Positions 29,031 to 38,775 of a stretch of DNA of 64,000 nt are shown in pieces (position 1 is the stretch's first letter; each line of letters opens with the position of its first letter). The DNA comes from Bradyrhizobium diversitatis (GTDB taxonomy: Bacteria > Pseudomonadota > Alphaproteobacteria > Rhizobiales > Xanthobacteraceae): assembly GCF_016031635.1 (NCBI RefSeq), contig NZ_JACEGD010000011.1, forward strand, positions 358,582-422,581, read 5' to 3'. The notes below the pieces were generated by a model. The model was not told the DNA's origin, ran no database searches, and saw only the letters and a list, made by a program, of their open reading frames with translations. The translations under genes and the position numbers were made by a program.

Positions 29031-29456
29031 CTAGTGCGGCTGATCCAGCGTCCATCCGGCGCGACCATGCGCGACGAAGTCGCCCGATCCGGAAAGAAGC
29101 GCGCTGAGATTGTTGAGCGGGTCGGAGCCTCCGAGGCGGATGCCCCTTGCCTCCAGATGTGCATCAATCTCTGTGATCCTGGTTGGCTCCGTCTTGCCCC
29201 GCAGAAGCATGCGCGCCTCTTGTAGGGCTAGCTCCCGCTCCGGCGACCGCCGGCGGCCGGAGCGTTGCGCAGGGATACCCTCGGACGCGAGGGTGTATGG
29301 ATCAATATGTTCGGGTTCGGGAAGAGCGACAGACGGAAGGGCCAAATAGCCCTCGCGGAGCTTCCTGAGTTGTTTCAGGCGCACGAAACGTGGGTCGAGT
29401 TCCAGCTCGGCTTCGAGCTGGTGAATCTCACTATCAAGGGGCGTGGTCGCAGTCAT
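29031..29456 (-). CDS. Unknown transposon passenger with winged-helix-like C-terminus (141 aa)
   Basis: The ATG at 29456 is preceded by GAGGG. The protein begins with a predicted coiled coil (MTATTPLDSEIHQLEAELEL and LKQLRKLREGYLAL), then a disordered basic linker (QRSGRRRSPERELAL), then a C-terminal stretch (ARMLLRGKTEPTRITEIDAH, GIRLGGSDPLNNLSALLSGS, FVAHGRAGWTLD) that resembles the winged-helix modules that sit on restriction or repair proteins. I do not recognise a named family. It lies between the DUF1828-type gene and the HTH gene on the same strand. Confidence 0.65.
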   Translation of the reverse strand: MTATTPLDSEIHQLEAELELDPRFVRLKQLRKLREGYLALPSVALPEPEHIDPYTLASEGIPAQRSGRRRSPERELALQEARMLLRGKTEPTRITEIDAHLEARGIRLGGSDPLNNLSALLSGSGDFVAHGRAGWTLDQPH

Positions 29457-29764
29457 GGTGGCCCTCGCAGGTTCCTCTACTCACTCATAGTATGGCGGGA
29501 AGCCAGCGCTTCAAGGAGCCAGCCAGCAATTAATTCGTGGGAAAATGGCACTAAAGTTGTTGACTATGGGTCCCGCCGCGATCTCGCTGTGGACAGCGAA
29601 TCAGTCCTTTTTTGTTCCTATCCGTGGCTTTACGGGTTTCGACTTTTCCGGCTCTCGTTGCCGGTGCTGCGGCGGGCTCTTACCGACCACCTCAGCAGCG
29701 CGCTCGAAGCGCTCCCATGCGTCGGGATGCAATTCAATTTCGACTGGCTTGTCTGTCTTCTTCT
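29457..29764. other. passenger-region gap, no gene seen
   Basis: About 300 bases between the coiled-coil gene and the DUF1828-type gene. Plus-strand frames that cross it have no protein-like character. The gap could hold a promoter for the two downstream minus-strand genes, but none is assigned. Confidence 0.45.
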
Positions 29765-30556
29765 TCAATGCAGCAATCCTTGTGCACCGACAGCCTCACG
29801 CTCAATGCGCTGAATCGAGGCGACTTCATCACCTCGCCAAAAGGTTATCGCGGAGAGCCTATTTGAAGCCCTCTTCTGCATGTCGCGAGAAATGGAGTTC
29901 TCAGTCTCCAACAGCGCAATAACAGATAGAGCTTGCCTTGCTTCGTAAATGGCCGCCATCTGCAAAATGATGGCCTCATACACTCTAGGTGCCGATTGCG
30001 CAAAAAATACAGCGACTGGATCGCGCTTGTCAGTCCTGATGATTAGATCTGGCGCAATCTCGGTTAGCTGAGGACTAACCAATACGTTCTCAGAAATTCG
30101 CGCACGATCTCCCAGTGCAGCCTTGATGCGGCTAGCTGCATCTTCCTTGAAGGTGCTTTCAACATGCTCTTCTCGTAAGAGCAGGAAATCCGCCAGCCTC
30201 AGCATCAAGGCCACAAATCGAAGTGCCGCCCCAGGCACGTCCTCTTGGCGCATGGCGGGTGTATGCACGATGGATTCCGACTCATCGAAATCAGCCCCAT
30301 GTTCCTTCAATAGAGCATGGAAGGCTTTCATGCGCGTCTGTGTAGTGAAATCTACGCCGCAAGCTTCTAGGTAGGGAATCGTTTCGCCATCGTCCTCGAT
30401 GCGCACCAACCCCGGCAACGTCGAATCCTTGACGATGTAAAAAGATACGGCATCTCCGTCGCTGCGACGAAATGCAGTGCTAACCGCTAGTCCAGCGGGC
30501 ACTTCCTTAACCGAAATCTCGTTGCAGAAGGCCCTGCATATCTCTTCCTTGTTCAT
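29765..30556 (-). CDS. DUF1828/DUF1829-type protein, transposon passenger
   Basis: From ATG 30556 the protein has 263 residues. Residues about 15-100 (VPAGLAVSTAFRRSDGDAVS, VRIEDDGETIPYLEACGVDF) match the DUF1828 pattern, an alpha/beta domain with the conserved D-D-G-E-T motif; the C-terminal half (about 150-255, APDLIIRTDKRDPVAVFFAQ and onwards) resembles its partner domain DUF1829. The function of this family is unknown. The start is fixed by an ATGA overlap with the preceding gene; the longer frame from 30748 would overlap that gene and is rejected. Coupled translation suggests a complex or toxin-antitoxin-like pair. Confidence 0.75.
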   Translation of the reverse strand: MNKEEICRAFCNEISVKEVPAGLAVSTAFRRSDGDAVSFYIVKDSTLPGLVRIEDDGETIPYLEACGVDFTTQTRMKAFHALLKEHGADFDESESIVHTPAMRQEDVPGAALRFVALMLRLADFLLLREEHVESTFKEDAASRIKAALGDRARISENVLVSPQLTEIAPDLIIRTDKRDPVAVFFAQSAPRVYEAIILQMAAIYEARQALSVIALLETENSISRDMQKRASNRLSAITFWRGDEVASIQRIEREAVGAQGLLH

Positions 30557-31194
30557 AGCAGGGAACCTTTTTGGTCTATTTTGTAGCGCCTCAACGCGAA
30601 TCGTAGGGCCTCGACTTCGTCTCCTATCGTAAACTTCGCGAACTTGGGCTGTCTGTGCAACTTCTTGGCACTCGGGATGCGCTTGACCCACGGCCCTCTC
30701 ATGAAACTGTTCGATAGCGATTCGGAATCGTCGTGCGTGGCGTGACAATGCCAGCCCGGCTCGCTCGCGTGATATTCATAAGAGCATAGGACGCGCATAA
30801 TCCCGCGCGAGCCCATCACACCAAGTATTGCTTCGTATTTCTGTTTGCCAGCGTTGAAAACCACCAGCACTCGACATTCCGCCCCAAGCGCTTGGAACGT
30901 GATGACATTCCACTTGAAGGCAGAGCCAAGGTTGTAAGCGTTCTTAAACAGCGGGAAATCCGACTTCGGAACTTTCCCGGAGCGCCACTTTCCGATTTCA
31001 ATCTCGGATTTTGGGGCGCGAATAATCTCCTTCAGGCGCAATTGAAACTCCCCCGCGTAACAATGCGAGGGAGCATACCACAGGTAGGTTAGCGCCGACT
31101 TGATTGCGTCGGACAGCGTAAATTCGGGCGCGCCAGCCGGGACCAAATCAGTCCCGACAGGCGGAATTACCACATCGCGGGGATGCTTTGTCAA
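30553..31194 (-). CDS. Unknown protein coupled to the DUF1828-type gene, transposon passenger
   Basis: The longest reading has 213 residues and would start with TTG 31194 inside the right inverted repeat; GTG 31173 and TTG 31146 are in-frame alternatives, so the start is unresolved. Recognisable segments are HCYAGEFQLRLKEIIRAPKS, NAYNLGSAFKWNVITFQALG, CRVLVVFNAGKQKYEAILGV and EPGWHCHATHDDSESLSNSF. It looks like a mixed alpha/beta cytosolic protein with no membrane helix; the W-H-C-H-A motif could bind metal, an inference. No family is recognised. Its stop overlaps the DUF1828-type start, so the two are one unit. Confidence 0.65.
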   Translation of the reverse strand: MTKHPRDVVIPPVGTDLVPAGAPEFTLSDAIKSALTYLWYAPSHCYAGEFQLRLKEIIRAPKSEIEIGKWRSGKVPKSDFPLFKNAYNLGSAFKWNVITFQALGAECRVLVVFNAGKQKYEAILGVMGSRGIMRVLCSYEYHASEPGWHCHATHDDSESLSNSFMRGPWVKRIPSAKKLHRQPKFAKFTIGDEVEALRFALRRYKIDQKGSLL

Positions 31195-31207
31195 GGTTAT
31201 AATCCCC
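31184..31207 (-). repeat. right terminal inverted repeat (24 bp)
   Basis: Exact reverse complement of 27510-27533. Read inward it again places TTGACA (31194-31189) ahead of the passenger operon; GGTAAT at 31171-31166 lies 17 bases further in, which would make a weak promoter. Confidence 0.95.
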
Positions 31208-31215
31208 GGGCGAAT
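31208..31215. repeat. target-site duplication, right copy (GGGCGAAT)
   Basis: Identical to 27502-27509. Removing the element plus one copy restores a continuous intergenic sequence between comEC and the DUF2171 gene. Confidence 0.93.
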
Positions 31216-31249
31216 AGCGGTACAGATCGGGAACAGGCGGCGTAGCGCG

Positions 31250-31483
31250 CTACTTTTCCTCTTCCATCGTCACCGCGACCGAGGCGTTGGCCGACAGCCG
31301 GACCTTGTTGCCTTCGACGTCGGCAACGAGGCCCTTGTCGATGAAATGATGGTGCCCCTTGTGGCTGCCCTCGCCGCTGTCCTTCTTGGTCAGCTTGATG
31401 CGGTTGCCCTCGACGCGATCGACGGTGCCGATGTGGACGCCGTCGGCGCCGATGACTTCCATATGCTCTGCGATGTTCTGCAT
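31250..31483 (-). CDS. DUF2171 domain protein (77 aa)
   Basis: From ATG 31483 the protein reads MQNIAEHMEVIGADGVHIGT, then VDRVEGNRIKLTKKDSG, HHHFIDKGLVADVEGNKVRL and ends in EEEK. This is the DUF2171 pattern, a small PRC-barrel-like beta protein; the V-I-G-A-D-G-x-x-I-G-x-V-D motif is characteristic. No role is established, though PRC-barrel relatives bind metabolites or RNA. It now lies next to the right end of the transposon. The frame is open upstream to 31564, but the added residues are not conserved. Confidence 0.85.
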   Translation of the reverse strand: MQNIAEHMEVIGADGVHIGTVDRVEGNRIKLTKKDSGEGSHKGHHHFIDKGLVADVEGNKVRLSANASVAVTMEEEK

Positions 31484-31544
31484 GGCGGGATCCTTGGTTG
31501 GAGCCACCTCAACGCGCGGAGAGAGCTTCGGTTCGTATCCTTCC

Positions 31545-31643
31545 GTCATTCCGGGGCGCGCCACTTGGCGCGAGCCCGGAATCCATATTCACGCTGGTGG
31601 TTATGGATTCCGGGCTCGCGACTTTGTCGCGCCCCGGAATGAC
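31545..31643. repeat. 99-bp nested palindrome between DUF2171 and NTF2-like genes
   Basis: Outer arms GTCATTCCGGGGCGCG and CGCGCCCCGGAATGAC (31545-31560 and 31628-31643) are perfect complements; inner arms CGCGAGCCCGGAATCCATA (31569-31587) and its complement (31602-31620) also pair. The result folds as a long cruciform or as two hairpins. Similar palindromes are, from memory, abundant between genes of Bradyrhizobium. It may be a transposase-mobilised miniature repeat. Confidence 0.85.
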
Positions 31644-31668
31644 GAAACCGGTTGGTTAAGCGCGATCG

Positions 31669-32055
31669 CTAGATCAGCGGCGCCTGCGACGAGGCATGAT
31701 GATTGACGATCTTCCACTCGCCGTCCTCGCGGATGAGGACCCAGCTCATCTTGACGACGAGAGCGGGGCGCTCGCCGGCAAGATCGAACGCGATGGTCGC
31801 GGCCATGTTGATCAGATCGGGGCCGGCCTGCGCCGCCTGCACGTCGGAAAAGGCCGCGCTCGGCTTGCGCCATCGCGGCAACCCATCGAAATAGTCAGCG
31901 ACGCCGCCCCTGCCCCGATAGAGTTTCGGGTTGGAGCCGAAGAAGAACGCGTTCTTCGCGTATAGCGACGACAGCGCCACGGCGTCGAGCTTGGCAAAGC
32001 CTGCGCACCATTTCGCGATGACAGCGGAAACGATGGCGTCGGCTTCGCTGCTCAT
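31669..32055 (-). CDS. SnoaL/NTF2-like protein
   Basis: The 128-residue protein, MSSEADAIVSAVIAKWCAGF, continues ...SLYAKNAFFFGSNPKLYRG, YFDGLPRWRKPS, INMAATIAFDLAG and ends KMSWVLIREDGEWKIVNHHA. This is the NTF2-like cone fold in which the last strand W-K-I-V-N-H-H-x-S is the hallmark of the calcium/calmodulin-kinase-association or DUF4440-like subgroup. Substrate or role unknown. It is 7 bases upstream of the glnS stop and on the same strand, so probably co-transcribed with glnS. Confidence 0.82.
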   Translation of the reverse strand: MSSEADAIVSAVIAKWCAGFAKLDAVALSSLYAKNAFFFGSNPKLYRGRGGVADYFDGLPRWRKPSAAFSDVQAAQAGPDLINMAATIAFDLAGERPALVVKMSWVLIREDGEWKIVNHHASSQAPLI

Positions 32056-32062
32056 GGGCGCA

Positions 32063-33739
<1,677 letters not shown>

Positions 33740-33882
33740 CACGAAAATCCTGTAGGGAAATCAGCGGCCCTTCTGCCAAATTCGCGTGGCTGAGCCAAGG
33801 CCTAGCATGTCCGCCGCCGGGCTTTAGTTATGCTCCGGTCCTGCTATACACCACCGCCTCCCATGCATAGGCCCTGCCAAGA

Positions 33883-35310
33883 ATGACCGCTTCCGTCGTC
33901 ACCCGCTTCGCTCCCTCGCCGACCGGCTTCCTCCATATCGGGGGGGCCCGCACGGCGCTGTTCAACTGGCTCTATGCGAAGAAGCACGGCGGCAAGATGC
34001 TGCTCCGGATCGAGGACACCGACCGGGAGCGCTCCACCGAGGCCGCCATCGCCGCCATCCTCGACGGCCTGAAATGGCTGGAGCTCGGCTGGGACGGCGA
34101 GGTCATCTACCAGTTCGCCCGCGCCGCCCGCCACCGCGAGGTCGCCGAGCAGCTGCTGGCCGACGGCAAGGCCTACCGCTGCTACGCCACGGCCGAGGAG
34201 CTCGCCGCCATGCGCGAGAAGGCGCGCGCCGAAGGGCGCACCCGCCTCTATGACGGCATGTGGCGCGACCGCGATCCCGCGACGGCCCCCGCAGACGTGA
34301 AGCCCACCATCCGCCTGCGCGCGCCACAGACCGGCGAAACCGTGATCGAGGACCAGGTCCAGGGACGCGTGGTCTGGCAGAACGAGAACCTCGACGATCT
34401 CGTCCTGCTGCGCGGCGATGGCAACCCGACCTACATGCTCGCCGTGGTGGTCGACGACCACGACATGGGCGTCACTCATGTGATCCGCGGCGACGACCAC
34501 CTCATCAACGCCGCGCGCCAGAAGCAGATCTACGATGCGATGGGCTGGGCGCTCCCGAGCATGTCCCACATCCCGCTGATCCATGGCCCGGACGGCTCGA
34601 AACTGTCCAAGCGCCATGGCGCGCTCGGCGTCGATGCCTACCGCGCCATGGGATACCTGCCGGCTGCGCTGCGCAACTACCTCGTCCGGCTCGGCTGGAG
34701 CCATGGCGACCAGGAGATTTTCTCGACCGAGGAGATGATCGCGGCATTCGACCTCGCCAGCGTCGGCCGCGCCGCCGCCCGCTTCGATTTCGCCAAGCTG
34801 GAAAACCTCAACGGTCACTACATCCGCCATGCCGATGATCAAGCACTCGTGAAGATGTTCGAGGATGTGCTCGACCACATCGTGCCGAGCCGTGACGAGA
34901 TCAAGGCCAAGCTGAACGACACCACGCGCGCGCAGCTTCTGAAGGCCATGCCGGCCCTCAAGGAGCGCGCCAAGACGTTGATCGAGCTGATCGACGGCGC
35001 CCATTTCATCTTCGCCGACCGGCCGCTGGCGCTCGATCCCAAAGCGCTGGCGCTGCTGACACAAGAGAACCGCAAGCTGATCGGCCAGCTTCATTCCGCG
35101 CTGGAGAAAGTCGAGACCTGGAGCGGCGCCGCGACGGAGGCGGCGCTCCGCGCCTTTGCCGAGGAAAACAGTCTCAAGCTCGGCGCGGTTGCCCAGCCGC
35201 TCAGGGCGGCGCTCACCGGGCGGACGACGTCGCCTGGTATATTTGAGGTTTTGGACGTGCTGGGACGCCAGGAGAGCCTTGGCCGGCTCAAGGACCAGTC
35301 TACGACGTAA
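33883..35310 (+). CDS. gltX: Glutamyl-tRNA synthetase
   Basis: GltX ligates glutamate to tRNA-Glu. The 475-residue enzyme starts [20 protein letters not shown] with the HIGH-equivalent [15 protein letters not shown], continues [33 protein letters not shown] and KMSKS-equivalent [11 protein letters not shown], followed by the alpha-helical anticodon-binding domain. It is probably the copy that acts only on tRNA-Glu, given the adjacent glnS. It diverges from glnS, with 143 bases between the starts. Confidence 0.97.
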   Translation: MTASVVTRFAPSPTGFLHIGGARTALFNWLYAKKHGGKMLLRIEDTDRERSTEAAIAAILDGLKWLELGWDGEVIYQFARAARHREVAEQLLADGKAYRCYATAEELAAMREKARAEGRTRLYDGMWRDRDPATAPADVKPTIRLRAPQTGETVIEDQVQGRVVWQNENLDDLVLLRGDGNPTYMLAVVVDDHDMGVTHVIRGDDHLINAARQKQIYDAMGWALPSMSHIPLIHGPDGSKLSKRHGALGVDAYRAMGYLPAALRNYLVRLGWSHGDQEIFSTEEMIAAFDLASVGRAAARFDFAKLENLNGHYIRHADDQALVKMFEDVLDHIVPSRDEIKAKLNDTTRAQLLKAMPALKERAKTLIELIDGAHFIFADRPLALDPKALALLTQENRKLIGQLHSALEKVETWSGAATEAALRAFAEENSLKLGAVAQPLRAALTGRTTSPGIFEVLDVLGRQESLGRLKDQSTT

Positions 35311-35454
35311 GTCGATCATGCGTGCGGCGATCTTGCAGCGCACACAGCAATAATATACCCATCTCCCCGTACATTCTGGAACTTCCGGCCTGCCCCCATG
35401 ATCTTCCCAGGGGCCTCCGGCTCCGGCCCGTTTCACCACACATCGGGGACTACG

Positions 35455-36759
35455 ATGGACGCAAAACCAAGCAACAAGACCGCCACGCTGACGGTAGGAA
35501 ACAAGAACTACGAGCTTCCGATCCTCAGCGGCAGCGTCGGGCCCGATGTCGTCGATATCGGTAAGCTCTACGGCCAGTCCGGCCTGTTCACCTACGATCC
35601 GGGGTTCACGTCGACCGCGAGCTGCCAGTCCAAGATCACCTATATCGACGGCGACGCGGGCGTGCTGGAATACCGCGGCTACCCGATCGAGCAGCTCGCC
35701 GAGCACGGCGACTTCCTGGAGACCTGCTATCTCCTGCTCTACGGGAACCTCCCGACCGCCTCGCAGAAGAAGGATTTCGACCACCGCGTGACCCATCACA
35801 CGATGGTGCACGAGCAGATGGCCCGCTTCTTCCAGGGCTTCCGCCGCGATGCCCATCCGATGGCGATCATGGTTGCGGCCGTCGGCGCGCTCGCCGCGTT
35901 CTATCACGACAGCACCGACATCAACGATCCGAAGCAGCGCATGATCGCGTCCATGCGCATGATCGCCAAGATCCCGACGCTGGCGGCGATGGCCTACAAG
36001 TACACCGTCGGCCAGCCCTTCATCTATCCGAAGAACTCGCTGGGCTTTGCCGAGAACTTCCTGAACATGTGCTTCGCGGTGCCTTGCGAGGATTACAAGG
36101 TGAGCCCCGTGCTCGCCGACGCGCTCGAGAAGATCTTCATCCTGCACGCCGACCACGAGCAGAATGCCTCGACCTCGACCGTGCGCATCGCCGGCTCCTC
36201 CGGCGCCAACCCGTTCGCCTGCATCGCGGCGGGCATCGCCTGTCTCTGGGGCCCGGCGCATGGCGGCGCCAACGAAGCCGCGCTCAACATGCTCTACGAC
36301 ATCGGCACGGTCGACAAGATCCCCGAGTTCATCGCCAAGGTGAAGGACAAGAACTCCGAAGTCCGCCTGATGGGCTTCGGTCACCGCGTCTACAAGAACT
36401 ACGATCCGCGCGCCAAGATCATGCAGAAGATGTGTCACGCCGTGCTCAAGGAGACCGGCCATGGCGACGATCCGATGCTGAAGGTGGCGATGGAGCTCGA
36501 GAAGATCGCGCTCAGCGACCAGTACTTCATCGATCGCAAGCTCTACCCGAACGTCGACTTCTATTCGGGCATCACGCTGAAGGCGATGGGCTTCCCGGTC
36601 TCGATGTTCACCGTGCTGTTCGCGGTCGCCCGCACCGTCGGCTGGATCAGCCAGTGGAGCGAGATGATCGAGGACCCGCAGCAGAAGATCGGTCGTCCCC
36701 GCCAGCTCTACACCGGCGTCACCAAGCGCGATTACGTGCCGATCGGCGATCGCAAGTAA
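35455..36759 (+). CDS. gltA: Citrate synthase
   Basis: GltA condenses oxaloacetate and acetyl-CoA at entry to the TCA cycle. The 434-residue type II enzyme starts [20 protein letters not shown] and contains the histidines of [14 protein letters not shown] and [34 protein letters not shown] and catalytic aspartate region [14 protein letters not shown]. The C-terminal RPRQLYTG motif is typical. An in-frame ATG at 35398 would add 19 unlikely residues. Followed by a clear terminator, so it is a single-gene unit after gltX. Confidence 0.97.
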   Translation: MDAKPSNKTATLTVGNKNYELPILSGSVGPDVVDIGKLYGQSGLFTYDPGFTSTASCQSKITYIDGDAGVLEYRGYPIEQLAEHGDFLETCYLLLYGNLPTASQKKDFDHRVTHHTMVHEQMARFFQGFRRDAHPMAIMVAAVGALAAFYHDSTDINDPKQRMIASMRMIAKIPTLAAMAYKYTVGQPFIYPKNSLGFAENFLNMCFAVPCEDYKVSPVLADALEKIFILHADHEQNASTSTVRIAGSSGANPFACIAAGIACLWGPAHGGANEAALNMLYDIGTVDKIPEFIAKVKDKNSEVRLMGFGHRVYKNYDPRAKIMQKMCHAVLKETGHGDDPMLKVAMELEKIALSDQYFIDRKLYPNVDFYSGITLKAMGFPVSMFTVLFAVARTVGWISQWSEMIEDPQQKIGRPRQLYTGVTKRDYVPIGDRK

Positions 36760-36783
36760 GCTCGGCCGTCACGGCTTTCGAAA

Positions 36784-36814
36784 CGGCGCCATCTCACGAT
36801 GGCGCCGCTTTCGT
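36784..36814 (+). terminator. rho-independent terminator after gltA
   Basis: A perfect 9-bp stem CGGCGCCAT/ATGGCGCCG (36784-36792, 36799-36807) with a six-base loop, followed by CTTTCGTTT. It lies 24 bases after the gltA stop. Confidence 0.88.
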
Positions 36815-36961
36815 TTGCCCAACCTGTACCCTTGTGAGGTTCGTGACGGCCTTTCAGTGTAGATTGGCCGTCCGGGCCGATCCGCCGGGCAGCGATCGGA
36901 GCTTAGGAAACCTCGGGACGTTCGCGCGTTTAGGGGCTGGAGCAAGCCGTGGAGAAGAAGC

Positions 36962-37279
36962 ATGCGAACAGCAATTCTCGCGTTGATTGTAGTTGCCGCA
37001 AGCGCAATTACCTTCCAAGCATCGGCCCAACAGCAAAAGGCCGCACCCAGTGAGCAAACCAAGGAGGAGATGAACCGCGACGTGGACCAAGGGCTCAAGC
37101 CTGGTCAGCCCAACGAGCAGATGCAGCGTGATGCGGACAAAGGGATCAAGACCCGCAACTCCGGAGAGTCCGGATACGTGGCCGATCAGGACAAGCCGGC
37201 CGCTTCTGCGCATCCTCCGGGCCGACCGGGACGTGAGCAGACCACGGGTTCGGGTGGTCAGACCAGCGCCCCGAAGTAG
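36962..37279 (+). CDS. Small exported hypothetical protein
   Basis: The 105-residue protein has a clear signal peptide (residues 1-22, AILALIVVAASAITFQASA, cleaved before QQQK) and a hydrophilic, disordered mature part rich in Q/E/K/D/P, with two similar segments NRDVDQGLKPGQPNEQM and QRDADKGIKTRNSGES. It is therefore likely periplasmic or secreted. No family is recognised; similar Gln/Asp-rich small exported proteins occur in rhizobia. A good ribosome site (GGAGAAG) precedes the ATG. Confidence 0.65.
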   Translation: MRTAILALIVVAASAITFQASAQQQKAAPSEQTKEEMNRDVDQGLKPGQPNEQMQRDADKGIKTRNSGESGYVADQDKPAASAHPPGRPGREQTTGSGGQTSAPK

Positions 37280-37405
37280 ACCAGCCGGCGTCCATTCAGT
37301 GGTCTGGCAGGCGATGCGCCGGGCGTTCGCCTGCAGGCCGTCGGGTATGAACGCTTCCGCTCAGGTGAACCGGCGCCTCCCGGCGGCAATGCCGCCCGTC
37401 TACCG

Positions 37406-38521
37406 TCAGATCGTCACGCGGCTGCCGTCGAAACGCGTGAAGGAGAAGCCGTCGAACGGCTCGCGAAGGGTAGCGCGCTCGTCCCGCAACATGCAGATCG
37501 CCACTTCCTCACCGATCGCCATCGAGGCGGCGGCGTCGGACCGCCAGTGGATGCCGCCCAATTCCGTCCGAAACCGAAATTCACGGCAAGCTTGTTCAAC
37601 TCGCCGCCCACCGTGAGTGGCGGGCCGTCATAGGGCGCGAGCCTCGTCGGGTCGGCCGGATCGGGCTGGACCGGGTTGGCGATGACGCGGCTCTCATCGA
37701 AGAATGCCTTCAATATGGTAGCCGTGACCGCCCCAACGCTCGTGGTCCCGCCGGAATACGTGGAGTGGAAGGACGCGCCCTCCGGATAGGTCTGCGACAA
37801 CAGATAAGTGCCATGTTTGGCTTTGCTGCGAGCGAGGACGTCCGATTGCAGGAAATCATCATGCAGCGGGTAGTCGCTCACGCCATTGACGAGACGATGG
37901 TGCGCCAGAGCGCCATAGGCTTCCGGTCGCACAGCCCGGTGTACGAAATACTTCTGCCAATAAGACGCGCGGACAGAGTTACTGATCCCCGTGGCGAGCA
38001 GGGTCTGAATGTGGGGCAAGCCGAAGGTGCCGCCGCCGCGGCCCTGGGTTTTCGATTTCCGATACGGGTTCGAGGGGGACGATACCGGGTGCCGCCGAGC
38101 GGGATCTTCTCGAAATCGGCGAGATCGCCCGACTGGCAGGCGGTATAGAGAGCCTGCCAAGCCTCTGGTGTCACTTCGCCGCGTTTGTCGTGCGGCAGGC
38201 CACGTGAATCGGAACCGATCTTGTTTCTGTAGCGCGCCTCGTCGCCATTCGTCGGGTGGGGTGCGATGGGAATTTTTTCGTTATTGCTCGCACGGACCCC
38301 GCGGACTTCGAAGGCGCGGTGTCTGAACGCCTCATCGAGCGGTCGGGCATCCGCGCGCACAGGCTGCGCCAGCCGGGGCGCACCCGGGCATACTCGGTCG
38401 CAAGCACGGCGGCGCCAACCGCAATGCCGGTCCTGCCAAGCAGCGAGCGGCGAGTGATCGCAGTCGTTAGGCCCGGCGACGCCGGGCAGGGTTCAGTCGG
38501 AATGGTGGAATGGTCAGCCAT
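37406..38521 (-). pseudogene. vanadium-dependent haloperoxidase / PAP2-type, degraded by frameshifts
   Basis: Four minus-strand segments in changing frames together spell one exported PAP2-superfamily enzyme: a Tat-type signal (TRRSLLGRTGIAVGAAV), a middle part (GEVTPEAWQALYTACQSGDL, FEKIPLGGT), a core (LVNGVSDYPLHDDFLQSDVL, KAFFDESRVIANPVQPDP, LTVGGELNKLAVNFGFGRNW) and an end (HWRSDAAASMAIGEEVAICM, RFDGSRVTI) stopping at 37406-37408. Frames change near 38360-38390, 38040-38090 and 37553-37560, the last by loss of one G after NFGFGRNWA. It is therefore broken at least three times. Relatives are rhizobial vanadium-haloperoxidase-like proteins; the usual S-Y-P-x-G-H motif here reads STYSGGTT, with the histidine absent. 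Confidence 0.85.
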
Positions 38522-38775
38522 GGAGGCCCCTCCCTCGCGGGAAAGTTTCGGCACGATTGCGCCGGAGCCGTCCGATTACTTGCATGCTGCAGTTGAAATC
38601 ATTTCAGCAGGAGGAGGCCGAGGAGATTGACTCAGAGCAATGGTAAGTCGAGCAGACCAATTGTGCAGCGGCGGGACCACCGCCCGCCGTGTTTGCACAA
38701 CGCATGTGTCCATCAAAGCGGTGACATCGACTTTGGGTCACAGGACGGACTCATGCACCGCCGCAATTATCGTCG

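Larger units (their letters stand above)
27510..31207. mobile_element. IS1595-type transposon with passenger genes (3.7 kb)
   Basis: The element is defined by perfect 24-bp inverted repeats (27510-27533 and 31184-31207), an 8-bp target duplication and one internal IS1595-family transposase. It carries four non-transposition genes on the opposite strand (28606-31194). Passenger genes are less GC-rich by eye than the chromosome, especially 29500-31150, indicating foreign origin. The only terminal repeats found are at the outer ends, so cargo and transposase would move together. It is inserted between comEC and the DUF2171 gene, breaking no reading frame. The transposase may be damaged at its C-terminus, so present mobility is uncertain. 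Confidence 0.93.

Noticed and set aside
29265..29813. 182-residue plus-strand frame in the transposon cargo
   Set aside because: Antisense to the coiled-coil gene start; lacks protein character.
33844..36462. 872-residue minus-strand frame across gltX and gltA
   Set aside because: Crosses two well-supported genes and the gap between them; no protein features.
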